Source: Clostridia bacterium | GTDB lineage: Bacteria; Bacillota; Clostridia; Oscillospirales; Butyricicoccaceae | Assembly (NCBI GenBank): GCA_017407765.1 | Contig: JAFQVZ010000081.1 | Coordinates: forward strand, 1-7,856 | Length of the DNA stretch: 7,856 bases | Reading direction: 5' to 3' | Shown: one piece after another, positions 1-4,952 of the stretch | How the letters are laid out: each line of letters opens with the position of its first letter | How positions within the stretch are numbered: position 1 is the first letter of the stretch | Notes under the pieces: generated by a model | Told to the model about the DNA's origin: nothing | Database searches by the model: none | Seen by the model: only the letters and a program-made list of their open reading frames with translations | Translations under genes and position numbers: made by a program

Positions 1-1001
1 GCCAGCTCGTTGAGGGCTTCGGTTTTTATGTCGCTGGTCTTGCAGCTGATAAACAGCGGAACCACACCGCGAGCCGCCACAACATCGATCTCGTTGGAAA
101 CACTGCCATGGCCCAGAACGTCATCCCAGCGCACAACTGCACTGCGTATGACATCTCCGAAGATCCCGGCGTCGATGCAGGCTTTATAAGAATACAGCTC
201 CAGAACGCTTCCTACATCCCTCAGCCATGCCCTTACATTGGCATCACGGAACTTAAACGAAACCGACTCTCCCGTAACGATCTTAAGATCTCTGATAAAT
301 CCGATATCTTCAAACGCCCTGAGTGCCTCTTCGTTGGCCGAAGTCCTCGAGCCGCGGTCACCCTTCACCGTGTATTTTCCGCGAACCGACAAAGACGGCT
401 TCCTGCCATATTCGGAGGGAGATATTTTCTGTATATAGGAAATTATTTTTATCCAGTTGCGGCGAAAACGAAGGAAGCATTTAAAAAACGGATCATAATC
501 TTCCATGTATTTCGAGAGTATCCTGTTGTCCACTCGGCCCGAAAGCAGAGTGCCTCCGGCCATCAGGAAAAACTCTTCCACAGAATATGAAAGTGTGCAG
601 TCAAGATTGTCGGCAAAGGGCGCTCCGCTGATGTTGTAAAAGCGGTTGTTTTTGCGCGAGTAGGTAAACGCCGGTGCCCCCGTCTGAGAAGCAAACATAC
701 CGGCCGCAAACAGCGCCGCATCACTTCCGCCGGTGACGTCGAGGGCACAGTCGGGATATTTCTCACAGATAGACAGCAGCTGCTTCAGGATCCGGTCTGC
801 CTTAAAGAGGCTGGATTCCATAAAGGTCAGCTCGGGCTCCCATCCGCGGCGGCGGAAAAATGCCCTGAGCTTATCCTGCCTGCCGCGATCCTGAACTATC
901 CCGGAGGGGCAGAGATATATGATGCGTTCCGGCCTGAACATATCGGGAGCCAGAATGTTTTCAATAGAGCGCTCGTCATAAAGCTCGATTAATGTATTCA
1001 C
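1..1001 (-). CDS. CARF-domain PD-(D/E)xK nuclease, DUF1887 / Card1-Can2 type (3' end cut by window)
   Basis: My reverse-strand translation is open for 333 codons and runs off the window. Residues 1-150 look like a CARF sensor: hydrophobic strands, then DVTGGSDAALFAAG at 88-101, the ligand-binding-type motif of this family. Residues 157-194 are a basic/aromatic linker, 215-258 may be winged-helix-like, and 259-333 resemble a PD-(D/E)xK core: LELYSYKA (E268), NEIDVV (D306) and FISCKT (K321). Characterised Card1/Can2 proteins are activated by cyclic tetra-adenylate made by type III CRISPR complexes and degrade nucleic acids using metal ions. Where they carry E-x-K, this protein has S319-C-K321, so activity is uncertain. 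Card1-like proteins are about 370 residues, so roughly 40 residues lie outside. The GTG start at 1001 is chosen because AAAGGCGG sits 7 bases upstream; the in-frame ATG at 1019 lacks a ribosome binding site and almost coincides with the predicted transcript start. No array or cas gene is visible in the window. Confidence 0.85.
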   Translation of the reverse strand, partial: MNTLIELYDERSIENILAPDMFRPERIIYLCPSGIVQDRGRQDKLRAFFRRRGWEPELTFMESSLFKADRILKQLLSICEKYPDCALDVTGGSDAALFAAGMFASQTGAPAFTYSRKNNRFYNISGAPFADNLDCTLSYSVEEFFLMAGGTLLSGRVDNRILSKYMEDYDPFFKCFLRFRRNWIKIISYIQKISPSEYGRKPSLSVRGKYTVKGDRGSRTSANEEALRAFEDIGFIRDLKIVTGESVSFKFRDANVRAWLRDVGSVLELYSYKACIDAGIFGDVIRSAVVRWDDVLGHGSVSNEIDVVAARGVVPLFISCKTSDIKTEALNEL

Positions 1002-1008
1002 GGTCTTT

Positions 1009-1016
1009 CCGCCTTT
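1009..1016 (-). promoter_or_regulatory. Ribosome binding site deciding the GTG start of the nuclease
   Basis: On the minus strand AAAGGCGG lies 7 bases before GTG at 1001. The alternative ATG at 1019 is preceded only by an A/T-rich stretch and sits about 10 bases after the -10 box, so this site argues for the GTG start. That start gives a protein beginning MNTLIELYDE, a plausible first CARF strand. Confidence 0.7.
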
Positions 1017-1029
1017 CATTTTTTGTTTT

Positions 1030-1058
1030 ATTATACGGCGATCTTCTGTTGTTTTCAA
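1030..1058 (-). promoter_or_regulatory. Sigma-A-type promoter of the CARF nuclease
   Basis: On the minus strand TTGAAA (1058-1053) and a perfect TATAAT (1035-1030) are separated by exactly 17 bases. The predicted transcript start near 1023 gives a leader of about 22 bases to the GTG at 1001. A strong constitutive-looking promoter directly before the gene means it is the first gene of its transcript. Confidence 0.75.
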
Positions 1059-1063
1059 TGCAT

Positions 1064-1090
1064 TTCCATATTGGGTTTCCCGAATTGGAA
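1064..1090. promoter_or_regulatory. Imperfect dyad between divergent promoters, possible operator
   Basis: TTCCATATTGG (1064-1074) and CCGAATTGGAA (1080-1090) form an inverted repeat matching at 8 of 11 positions around a 5-base centre. A shorter perfect dyad, GTTTCC/GGAAAC (1075-1080/1087-1092), overlaps it. It begins 6 bases upstream of the nuclease -35 box, in the gap between the divergent nuclease and small-protein promoters, where a regulator could act on either. No regulator is identified. Confidence 0.3.
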
Positions 1091-1169
1091 ACAGCCCGAA
1101 GTGCTTATATAGCGTTGTTTTAATAACACGGATATTGCATAGAAAATTTCAATTTTTCATTTCGGCATA

Positions 1170-1198
1170 TTGATTATCCAAAAATGTTGGTGTAAAAT
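1170..1198 (+). promoter_or_regulatory. Promoter of the 70-residue protein gene
   Basis: TTGATT (1170-1175), a 17-base spacer and TAAAAT (1193-1198) fit a sigma-A promoter. The predicted start near 1205 gives a leader of about 45 bases containing the AAAGAGG ribosome binding site. It diverges from the nuclease promoter, with about 110 bases between the two -35 boxes. Confidence 0.6.
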
Positions 1199-1249
1199 GC
1201 GAGTAGTTATGTATCTAACTAAATATGATAACGAAAAGAGGAAAATACC

Positions 1250-1462
1250 ATGCATATGAACAAAGTCGAGTACGTACTTCAGCTTACCGGCAGCCAGCTG
1301 TTTGACATCGTAATGTACAACACAGCCAAGAAGCTGTGCAGCGACTTCCCCGGCCTGCAGTGCGATTATAACGATAAGACCAGCATCCGCATCCATGGCG
1401 AACTGAACGATTTCTGGTATGAAAAGTATCAGGAAGCTATGTTCGGTAAGAAGGCAGAATAA
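1250..1462 (+). CDS. Small hypothetical protein, 70 residues
   Basis: I do not recognise this protein. It is a complete small gene: promoter at 1170-1198, AAAGAGG about 8 bases before the ATG, an open frame of 70 codons and a strong terminator immediately after. The product has no signal peptide or membrane segment and is soluble-looking, with hydrophobic and aromatic residues spread along it (VEYVLQLTG, LFDIVMYNTAKKLC, NDFWYEKYQEAMFG) and two cysteines at about 29 and 38, so a small folded helix-rich domain is likely. A second in-frame ATG two codons later could also be used. It diverges from the CARF nuclease and is a single-gene transcript. A role linked to the nuclease is possible but rests only on adjacency; no ligand-binding or catalytic motif is visible. 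Confidence 0.75.
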   Translation: MHMNKVEYVLQLTGSQLFDIVMYNTAKKLCSDFPGLQCDYNDKTSIRIHGELNDFWYEKYQEAMFGKKAE

Positions 1463-1500
1463 TCAGCCGTATCATCTGCTGTTTTCTTAAAATATGAATC

Positions 1501-1544
1501 AATCCGCCGATTCTGATTTTATACAGAACCGGCGGATTTTATTG
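1501..1544 (+). terminator. Intrinsic terminator of the 70-residue protein gene
   Basis: AATCCGCCG (1501-1509) pairs with CGGCGGATT (1530-1538), and above one A/C mismatch TTCTG pairs with CAGAA around an 8-base loop. The stem is followed by TTATTGTAT. It lies about 40 bases after the stop codon. Confidence 0.85.
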
Positions 1545-1560
1545 TATAATCACAACCTTT

Positions 1561-1736
1561 AGTGATATTCTGTACTGTACACAGAGCGATATATTTTGCT
1601 GCGGCAAAATGTGATATTTAAAGCTAAAGCTTTAAGCGATATTATATTCGCCGCCAAAACTTGCGAAGCAAATATCACTTGGCGCAGACAAATATCACTG
1701 CAAAGCAATATAACTCGCCGTAAGGCGAATATAACT
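1561..1736. repeat. Array of mini-hairpins bounded by GTGATATT / AATATCAC boxes, inverted-symmetric
   Basis: The left half carries G(T/C)GATAT(T/A) boxes at 1562, 1586, 1611 and 1636, spaced 24, 25 and 25 bases. The right half carries the reverse complement form AATAT(C/A)ACT at 1671, 1691, 1707 and 1728. Several spacers between boxes are themselves palindromes: CTGT..ACAG (1570-1584), ATTTTGC/GCAAAAT (1593-1610), TTAAAGC/GCTTTAA (1618-1635), TTGC/GCAA (1661-1671) and TCGCC/GGCGA (1715-1728). The whole block can also fold as one long imperfect dyad. It lies directly after the tRNA terminator on the minus strand. It codes for nothing convincing and resembles intergenic palindromic repeat elements, but I cannot name a family. 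Confidence 0.65.
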
Positions 1737-1772
1737 GAAAACGGCGGATCCCTATTGGGATCTGCCGTTTTC
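1737..1772 (-). terminator. Intrinsic terminator of tRNA-Arg
   Basis: GAAAACGGCGGATCCC (1737-1752) and GGGATCTGCCGTTTTC (1757-1772) form a 16-bp stem with one G-T pair and a TATT loop. On the minus strand it starts immediately after the encoded CCA of the tRNA and ends in CGTTTTC, so it most likely ends the tRNA transcript. Confidence 0.75.
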
Positions 1773-1849
1773 TGGTACGCCCGATGGGATTCGAACCCAC
1801 GACCTTCAGAGTCGGAGTCTGACACTCTATCCAGCTGAGCTACGGACGC
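1773..1849 (-). tRNA. tRNA-Arg (anticodon CCG), CCA encoded
   Basis: The 77 bases fold as a full cloverleaf on the minus strand. The acceptor stem is GCGTCCG/CGGGCGT with G-T pairs, the D arm is GCTC/GAGT, and the anticodon stem TCAGA/TCTGA encloses the loop CTCCGAC, giving anticodon CCG for the arginine codon CGG. The T arm is GTGGG/CCCAT with loop TTCGAAT. The 3' CCA is encoded and a terminator follows at once. The anticodon is read by hand from the loop position. Part of its 5' half and upstream flank is duplicated at 2002-2052. Confidence 0.93.
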
Positions 1850-1870
1850 ATATTCAGTTATTTATACCGA

Positions 1871-2001
1871 TCTTATTTCGAAATCCGCACTCTGTGGCAG
1901 ACTCCGACTTTTCGCCGCCTTTGCGGCGATGATGCCTGCTCTGCAGGCTGACCTATCATTTATTATGGGCTCCCGCGAAACCCCGTTTCGTGGGACCCTG
2001 A
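1871..2001. repeat. Palindrome-rich insert between the two tRNA 5' copies
   Basis: About 131 bases with no coding potential contain three consecutive hairpins: CGCCGC-CTTT-GCGGCG (1913-1928), GCCTGC-TCT-GCAGGC (1934-1948), and a long stem of GGG plus TCCCGCGAAAC against GTTTCGTGGGA plus CCC (1967-1998) with a 3-base loop and one bulged C. CAGACTCCGACT at 1900-1911 is an inverted copy of the tRNA anticodon region (AGTCGGAGTCTG, 1810-1821). The segment is flanked by direct repeats of the tRNA 5' region. It may be a small non-autonomous repeat element or the product of a rearrangement; I cannot name a family. Confidence 0.5.
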
Positions 2002-2052
2002 TGACACTCTATCCAGCTGAGCTACTGACGCATATTCAGTTATTTATACCGA
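2002..2052 (-). pseudogene. Partial tRNA-Arg copy (5' 30 bases plus upstream flank)
   Basis: The 51 bases at 2002-2052 repeat 1820-1870 in the same orientation with a single difference, at 2026 versus 1844. On the minus strand the copy holds 21 bases of upstream flank and tRNA bases 1-30, with base 6 changed from C to A. It stops inside the anticodon stem and cannot fold as a tRNA. It lies upstream of the intact tRNA and may be transcribed with it. Confidence 0.75.
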
Positions 2053-2059
2053 CGCATAT

Positions 2060-2088
2060 ATCATAATTTTAGTATGATCATGCCGCAA
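2060..2088 (-). promoter_or_regulatory. Possible promoter for the tRNA region
   Basis: On the minus strand TTGCGG (2088-2083) and TATGAT (2065-2060) are 17 bases apart. A transcript from here would pass through the tRNA fragment, the hairpin segment and then the intact tRNA-Arg. The -35 box matches only three consensus bases. A TATAAA lies nearer the tRNA at 1866-1861 but without a recognisable -35 box. Confidence 0.35.
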
Positions 2089-2157
2089 AAAAGGTCGAAA
2101 CACTTCAAAAGTTCCGCCTATTAACGGCTTTGGTTATTATAACATGACATTTTATTC

Positions 2158-2185
2158 TTGTAAATGACAAATCAGTTGATATAAT
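2158..2185 (+). promoter_or_regulatory. Promoter of the DivIVA-like gene
   Basis: TTGTAA (2158-2163), a 16-base spacer and a perfect TATAAT (2180-2185) predict a transcript start near 2192 and a leader of about 33 bases. The leader contains AAGAGGTGG just before the ATG at 2225. Confidence 0.7.
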
Positions 2186-2224
2186 AAGTGTATAAGACAA
2201 GATATTCTATAAAAGAGGTGGCTT

Positions 2225-3472
2225 ATGTCGCGAGCTTTCAGAAGCGCCCCCATGGGCTTTAACAAAAAAGACGTAGTAACATATATAGAAGAGTTGGTAA
2301 ATGAAAAAGACGGTATCATCAGCCAGCTCAAAGAAGAAAACGAAGCTTTCTCGTCGAAGAATGAGGAGCTTGAATCACGCTGCAGTATGCTGACCGACGA
2401 GCGCCGCTTCGCCTTTGTCCAGATCGACCAGTACAAGAGCAGATTTGCCGAAGCCGAGGCAAAGCTGGCCGAAATACAGCATAAGCTCGAGCAGGCCGAG
2501 ACCGAAGCGGCAGCCATACGCGAGGAAAAGATACTTGCCGAGGCCGAAAGCACAAAAAATCTGGCCGAATGCGAGATGATCCGCAAATATTCCGAGCAGC
2601 TCAAGGCTCAGAAGGAAGAACTTGAATCCAAAAATGCCGAGCTTGAGGCTAAAACCGCAGAACTCGAAGCAAAATCCGCAGAGCTCGACGAAAAATGTTC
2701 GGCTCTTGAAAATGAAAAAGCTGAACTCGGCGAAAGCATCGAGGCCATGGCTCAGCAGTATTCACTGCTGGAAGAGGCAAAAAATGATGCCGAGAAACGA
2801 GTTTCCGATCTTGAGGAGCTCAGAGTCTCGCTCGAAGCCAAAGCAAACAGCCTCGAGCATGATCTTGCCGAAACAGAAGGCAAAATAAGTGCTTTTGACG
2901 AGCATATCGGCGAGCTTGAAGCCGAGCGCGACAGCCTTAAGGCAGCTAATCTGAGGATACTGAAGCTGAACAGCGAGCTTGAAAAGAAGCTTGCCGAGGC
3001 TCCCACAGCTGCCCCCGCACCTGCAACGACCGAAAGCACCGAAAAAGCCAAGCTTCCCACCGGCTCGCAGGAGCTGCTGGCTCTTTTCAAGAGCCGAGTT
3101 GACGATATGTCGGCCGAGCTTTCTTCCCTCGCTCAGGCCATTCTCGATGCCGAAAAGCGCGAGGACAGCGGCGCTATTGCCGATGAAGACATCGACTTCC
3201 TCGAGCAGGTGTCGTGGGATGCGGCGGTCAGAGAGCTCTATCCCGAAAGGGAATCCCGCGGAGTGAGATTCGAAGACATTTCCCTCGACGAAGCGCCTGA
3301 GGTCCAGGAGGAGGATGACTCGGTCGTGGAGGATGACGGCATTCCCGAGACTCATATCGAGCTCAAGGGATATCCCCTTTCCGAAAAGCCTGCCTCAGTG
3401 CCTGCACGCCGCCCGGGCGGCCTTCGCGATATGCTTGACAAGCTTATAAGCATCGGCGAAAGACTTATGTGA
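2225..3472 (+). CDS. DivIVA-domain-like coiled-coil protein
   Basis: The first 25 residues (AFRSAPMGFNKKDVVTYIEEL) resemble the membrane-targeting and coiled-coil start of Firmicute DivIVA/GpsB proteins, which mark curved membrane at poles and septa. Residues 25-258 are almost uninterrupted coiled coil rich in Glu, Lys, Ala and Leu; 131-168 contain near-exact 7-residue steps of the AELEAKT/S type. A Pro/Ala/Thr linker follows at 259-280, then a helical segment (281-345), a very acidic stretch (350-378) and a basic tail ending RDMLDKLISIGERLM. At 415 residues it is much longer than classical DivIVA (about 160-230), so it may be a dedicated scaffold rather than the cell-division protein itself. 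No membrane segment is seen. The ATG at 2225 has GAGGTGG close upstream. It is monocistronic, with its own promoter and terminator. The DivIVA assignment depends on the short N-terminal match; the coiled coil alone would be uninformative. Confidence 0.8.
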   Translation: MSRAFRSAPMGFNKKDVVTYIEELVNEKDGIISQLKEENEAFSSKNEELESRCSMLTDERRFAFVQIDQYKSRFAEAEAKLAEIQHKLEQAETEAAAIREEKILAEAESTKNLAECEMIRKYSEQLKAQKEELESKNAELEAKTAELEAKSAELDEKCSALENEKAELGESIEAMAQQYSLLEEAKNDAEKRVSDLEELRVSLEAKANSLEHDLAETEGKISAFDEHIGELEAERDSLKAANLRILKLNSELEKKLAEAPTAAPAPATTESTEKAKLPTGSQELLALFKSRVDDMSAELSSLAQAILDAEKREDSGAIADEDIDFLEQVSWDAAVRELYPERESRGVRFEDISLDEAPEVQEEDDSVVEDDGIPETHIELKGYPLSEKPASVPARRPGGLRDMLDKLISIGERLM

Positions 3473-3481
3473 TAAAACTTC

Positions 3482-3507
3482 AAAGCTCCCTTCGGGGAGC
3501 TTTTGTT
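3482..3507 (+). terminator. Intrinsic terminator of the DivIVA-like gene
   Basis: AAAGCTCCC (3482-3490), a TTCG tetraloop and GGGAGCTTT (3495-3503) form a perfect 9-bp stem followed by TGTTGT. It starts about 10 bases after the stop codon. Confidence 0.88.
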
Positions 3508-3534
3508 GTACTCTTTTCTGTTTTATGATAAAAT
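3506..3534 (+). promoter_or_regulatory. Promoter of the zinc-ribbon genes
   Basis: TTGTAC (3506-3511), a 17-base spacer and TAAAAT (3529-3534) lie immediately after the preceding terminator. The predicted start near 3541 precedes the AAAGGAG site and ATG at 3570. It would drive the zinc-ribbon pseudogene and its intact paralogue together. Confidence 0.55.
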
Positions 3535-3569
3535 GATAATAAGATAAACAAACGAAAGGAGTGCAGTTA

Positions 3570-3834
3570 TGACTAATTCAAAACTTTGTATCTTCTGCAG
3601 CGAGAAGCCTTCTTACTTTCAAAGCGACCCATTTGCTCATCATGCGGCACCCCTCTTACTTTTGAACGCAAACTTACACTCGATAGTTCTCCAAGCACAA
3701 AATGGGGTTCTGTGTATGAAATAATTCCTGCTAATTGCCCCAACTGCCATAAAGTTGAGTTCTATTCTACTTCAATACTTGAGGACAAATACATCGAGCA
3801 TTTATATAACAAAGATTATAACGAATCCTATTAA
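3570..3834 (+). pseudogene. Zinc-ribbon protein, internally deleted and frameshifted copy of its downstream neighbour
   Basis: From ATG 3570, behind a consensus AAAGGAG seven bases upstream, the reading starts MTNSKLCIFCSEKPSYFQ, which matches the first 18 residues of the next gene (MANEKICIFCGESPSFFQ). The frame then goes out of register. The +1 frame continues as KRPICSSCGTPLTFERK and ends with CPNC and HLYNKDYNESY, matching residues 87-154 of the neighbour. About 68 codons, including the CCKTC half of the first zinc ribbon, are absent and the two halves are in different frames. Starting in the second frame would need a TTG at 3586 and would lose the conserved N-terminus. It is most simply a decayed tandem duplicate. 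If the frameshift were a sequence error, it would be an intact protein of about 87 residues with CxxC, CxxC and CxxC pairs. Confidence 0.75.
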
Positions 3835-3851
3835 CGAAAGGAGCTTATGGC

Positions 3852-4322
3852 ATGGCTAACGAAAAGATATGTATCTTCTGCGGTGAATCACCCTCCTTCT
3901 TCCAGCGTGATTCCATAAAGATCGCAGGTGACAGCTTCACCTGCTGCAAAACCTGCTATGAAAACCTCTCCGGCCTCGATGAGATCGAAATATGCCGCGA
4001 ATCGATGCGCCTGGGCCTTGTTCCCGACCGAACCAAGGTCGAAAACTATATAGAAGAGCTTATCAGAAAACGCCGCGAGCGCGAGGAGTTCGTTGCCACC
4101 GCCGAGGCCAAAAGACCCCGCTGCCCGATGTGCGGTGCGCCCCTCACCTTCGGATACACCCAGACCCTCGATGCATCACCTATGGTCGACGGTTTCCTGT
4201 CGTCTACCTTCGACGTTCTGCCCATGTACTGCCCCAAGTGCCGTAAGATAGAACTCTTTGCTCCCGACCTCATAGAGATCGACAGGCATATGGCCTATCT
4301 CTATAACAAAGACAACGCTTGA
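3852..4322 (+). CDS. Double zinc-ribbon protein of unknown function
   Basis: This 156-residue protein has two four-cysteine metal-binding modules. The first pairs CIFC (C7, C10) with CCKTC (C31/C32, C35); the second pairs CPMC (C91, C94) with CPKC (C127, C130). Between them is a charged helical segment (60-88, rich in Arg, Glu and Lys). Each module looks like a zinc ribbon, a fold used for nucleic-acid binding, protein contact or metal storage. No enzyme domain, signal peptide or membrane segment is present, so it is cytoplasmic. AAAGGAG (3837-3843) lies 8 bases before the ATG at 3852; an out-of-frame ATG at 3847 is only 3 bases from that site and is not used. It follows its degraded paralogue by 17 bases and probably shares its promoter. 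The cysteine-rich DUF2284 gene lies two genes on. I do not recognise a named family. Confidence 0.85.
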   Translation: MANEKICIFCGESPSFFQRDSIKIAGDSFTCCKTCYENLSGLDEIEICRESMRLGLVPDRTKVENYIEELIRKRREREEFVATAEAKRPRCPMCGAPLTFGYTQTLDASPMVDGFLSSTFDVLPMYCPKCRKIELFAPDLIEIDRHMAYLYNKDNA

Positions 4323-4347
4323 CGGCATTATATCTCCGTGATAAAAT
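4319..4347 (+). promoter_or_regulatory. Promoter of the peroxiredoxin-like / DUF2284 operon
   Basis: TTGACG (4319-4324), a 17-base spacer and TAAAAT (4342-4347) make a near-consensus promoter whose -35 box overlaps the stop codon of the zinc-ribbon gene. The predicted start near 4354 excludes an upstream in-frame ATG at 4338 and supports initiation at 4392. Confidence 0.7.
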
Positions 4348-4391
4348 TATACCATGATATGATTTTACACTACCGAAAGGAGCTACTTACA

Positions 4392-4946
4392 ATGGCTAAA
4401 CTTCACATCGGCGAAATGCTTCCCGATTTCGCTTTTTCGACAGCAAACGGAAAGAACATGACAGTTGCTAAGGATGTCATCGGTAAAAAGACTGTTTTCT
4501 GGGTCATCCGCTATATCGGCTGCACCATCTGCCGCTATGACGTACATATGCTGGCTCAGCTCTATCCCCAGTTTGAGGCAAAGGACACCGAGGTCCTCGT
4601 CGTAATGCAGAGCGACCCCGCCATTGTACGCGAAGAGCTTAAAGAGGCAAATATCCCCTTCGAGATCGTCTGCGACCCCGAAATGAAGATCTATAAGCAG
4701 TTCGAGATCCCCTGCGCTGCCGACAAGGCCGAGCTGGGCGGCAAAGACCCCGCACTGCTCCAGCGCCTGCAGGTAAAGTCGGCCGCTGCCAAGGAATGCG
4801 GCTTTGTTCACGGCGCTTATGAGGGCGACGAGATGCAGCTGCCTGCCGTATGGGTCGTCGAAAAGGACGGCAAGCTCTCTTATGTAAAATATGGCGAAGC
4901 AGTTGCCGATATCCCCACCCCCGCCGAGCTGCTGGAGACACTCTGA
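4392..4946 (+). CDS. Peroxiredoxin-like (AhpC/TSA, thioredoxin-fold) protein
   Basis: The 184-residue product has the thioredoxin-fold order of the AhpC/TSA superfamily. An IGEMLPDFAFSTANG entry is followed by a central strand, FWVIRYIGCTICRYD with C44-x-x-C47 at the active-site position, then VLVVMQSD, an ICDP-like VCDPEMKIYKQFEIP segment, and PAVWVVEKDGKL near the C-terminus, which includes the family's cis-proline-type region. Peroxiredoxins reduce peroxides through an active-site cysteine; most have PxxxTxxC, whereas the CxxC here resembles Prx-like and thioredoxin-like relatives, so the substrate is unknown. C94, C108 and C136 are further possible partners. It has no signal peptide and is cytoplasmic. 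AAAGGAG lies 9 bases before ATG 4392; the frame extends to ATG 4338, but that codon precedes the predicted transcript start. It is the first gene of an operon with the DUF2284 gene, 6 bases on. Confidence 0.83.
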   Translation: MAKLHIGEMLPDFAFSTANGKNMTVAKDVIGKKTVFWVIRYIGCTICRYDVHMLAQLYPQFEAKDTEVLVVMQSDPAIVREELKEANIPFEIVCDPEMKIYKQFEIPCAADKAELGGKDPALLQRLQVKSAAAKECGFVHGAYEGDEMQLPAVWVVEKDGKLSYVKYGEAVADIPTPAELLETL

Positions 4947-4952
4947 TACAAG

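Noticed and set aside
1017..1019. In-frame ATG start for the CARF nuclease at 1019
   Set aside because: It lacks a ribosome binding site and almost coincides with the predicted transcript start; GTG at 1001 has AAAGGCGG at good spacing.
1561..1736. The regular boxes looked like a possible CRISPR array
   Set aside because: The boxes are only 8-9 bases, occur in both orientations, and the intervening sequences are palindromes rather than unique spacers; repeat and spacer lengths do not fit any CRISPR type.
1596..1838. Short open frames through the hairpin array and tRNA on both strands
   Set aside because: They run through a terminator and a functional tRNA-Arg gene, so they cannot be genuine proteins.
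2002..2052. Second complete tRNA gene
   Set aside because: Only bases 1-30 are present; the anticodon, T arm and 3' acceptor strand are missing.
2762..3355. Minus-strand open frames opposite the coiled-coil gene
   Set aside because: The repetitive Glu/Lys/Ala/Leu coding of the plus strand creates long antisense frames; they have no promoter or ribosome binding site and end inside the gene.
3586..3834. Independent 82-residue protein starting at TTG 3586
   Set aside because: The start has no ribosome binding site, and the consensus site and conserved N-terminus belong to the ATG at 3570 in another frame; the region reads as a frameshifted paralogue.
4338..4391. N-terminal extension of the peroxiredoxin-like protein to ATG 4338
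   Set aside because: That codon lies before the predicted transcript start (after TAAAAT at 4342-4347), while ATG 4392 has AAAGGAG 9 bases upstream and begins the conserved sequence.
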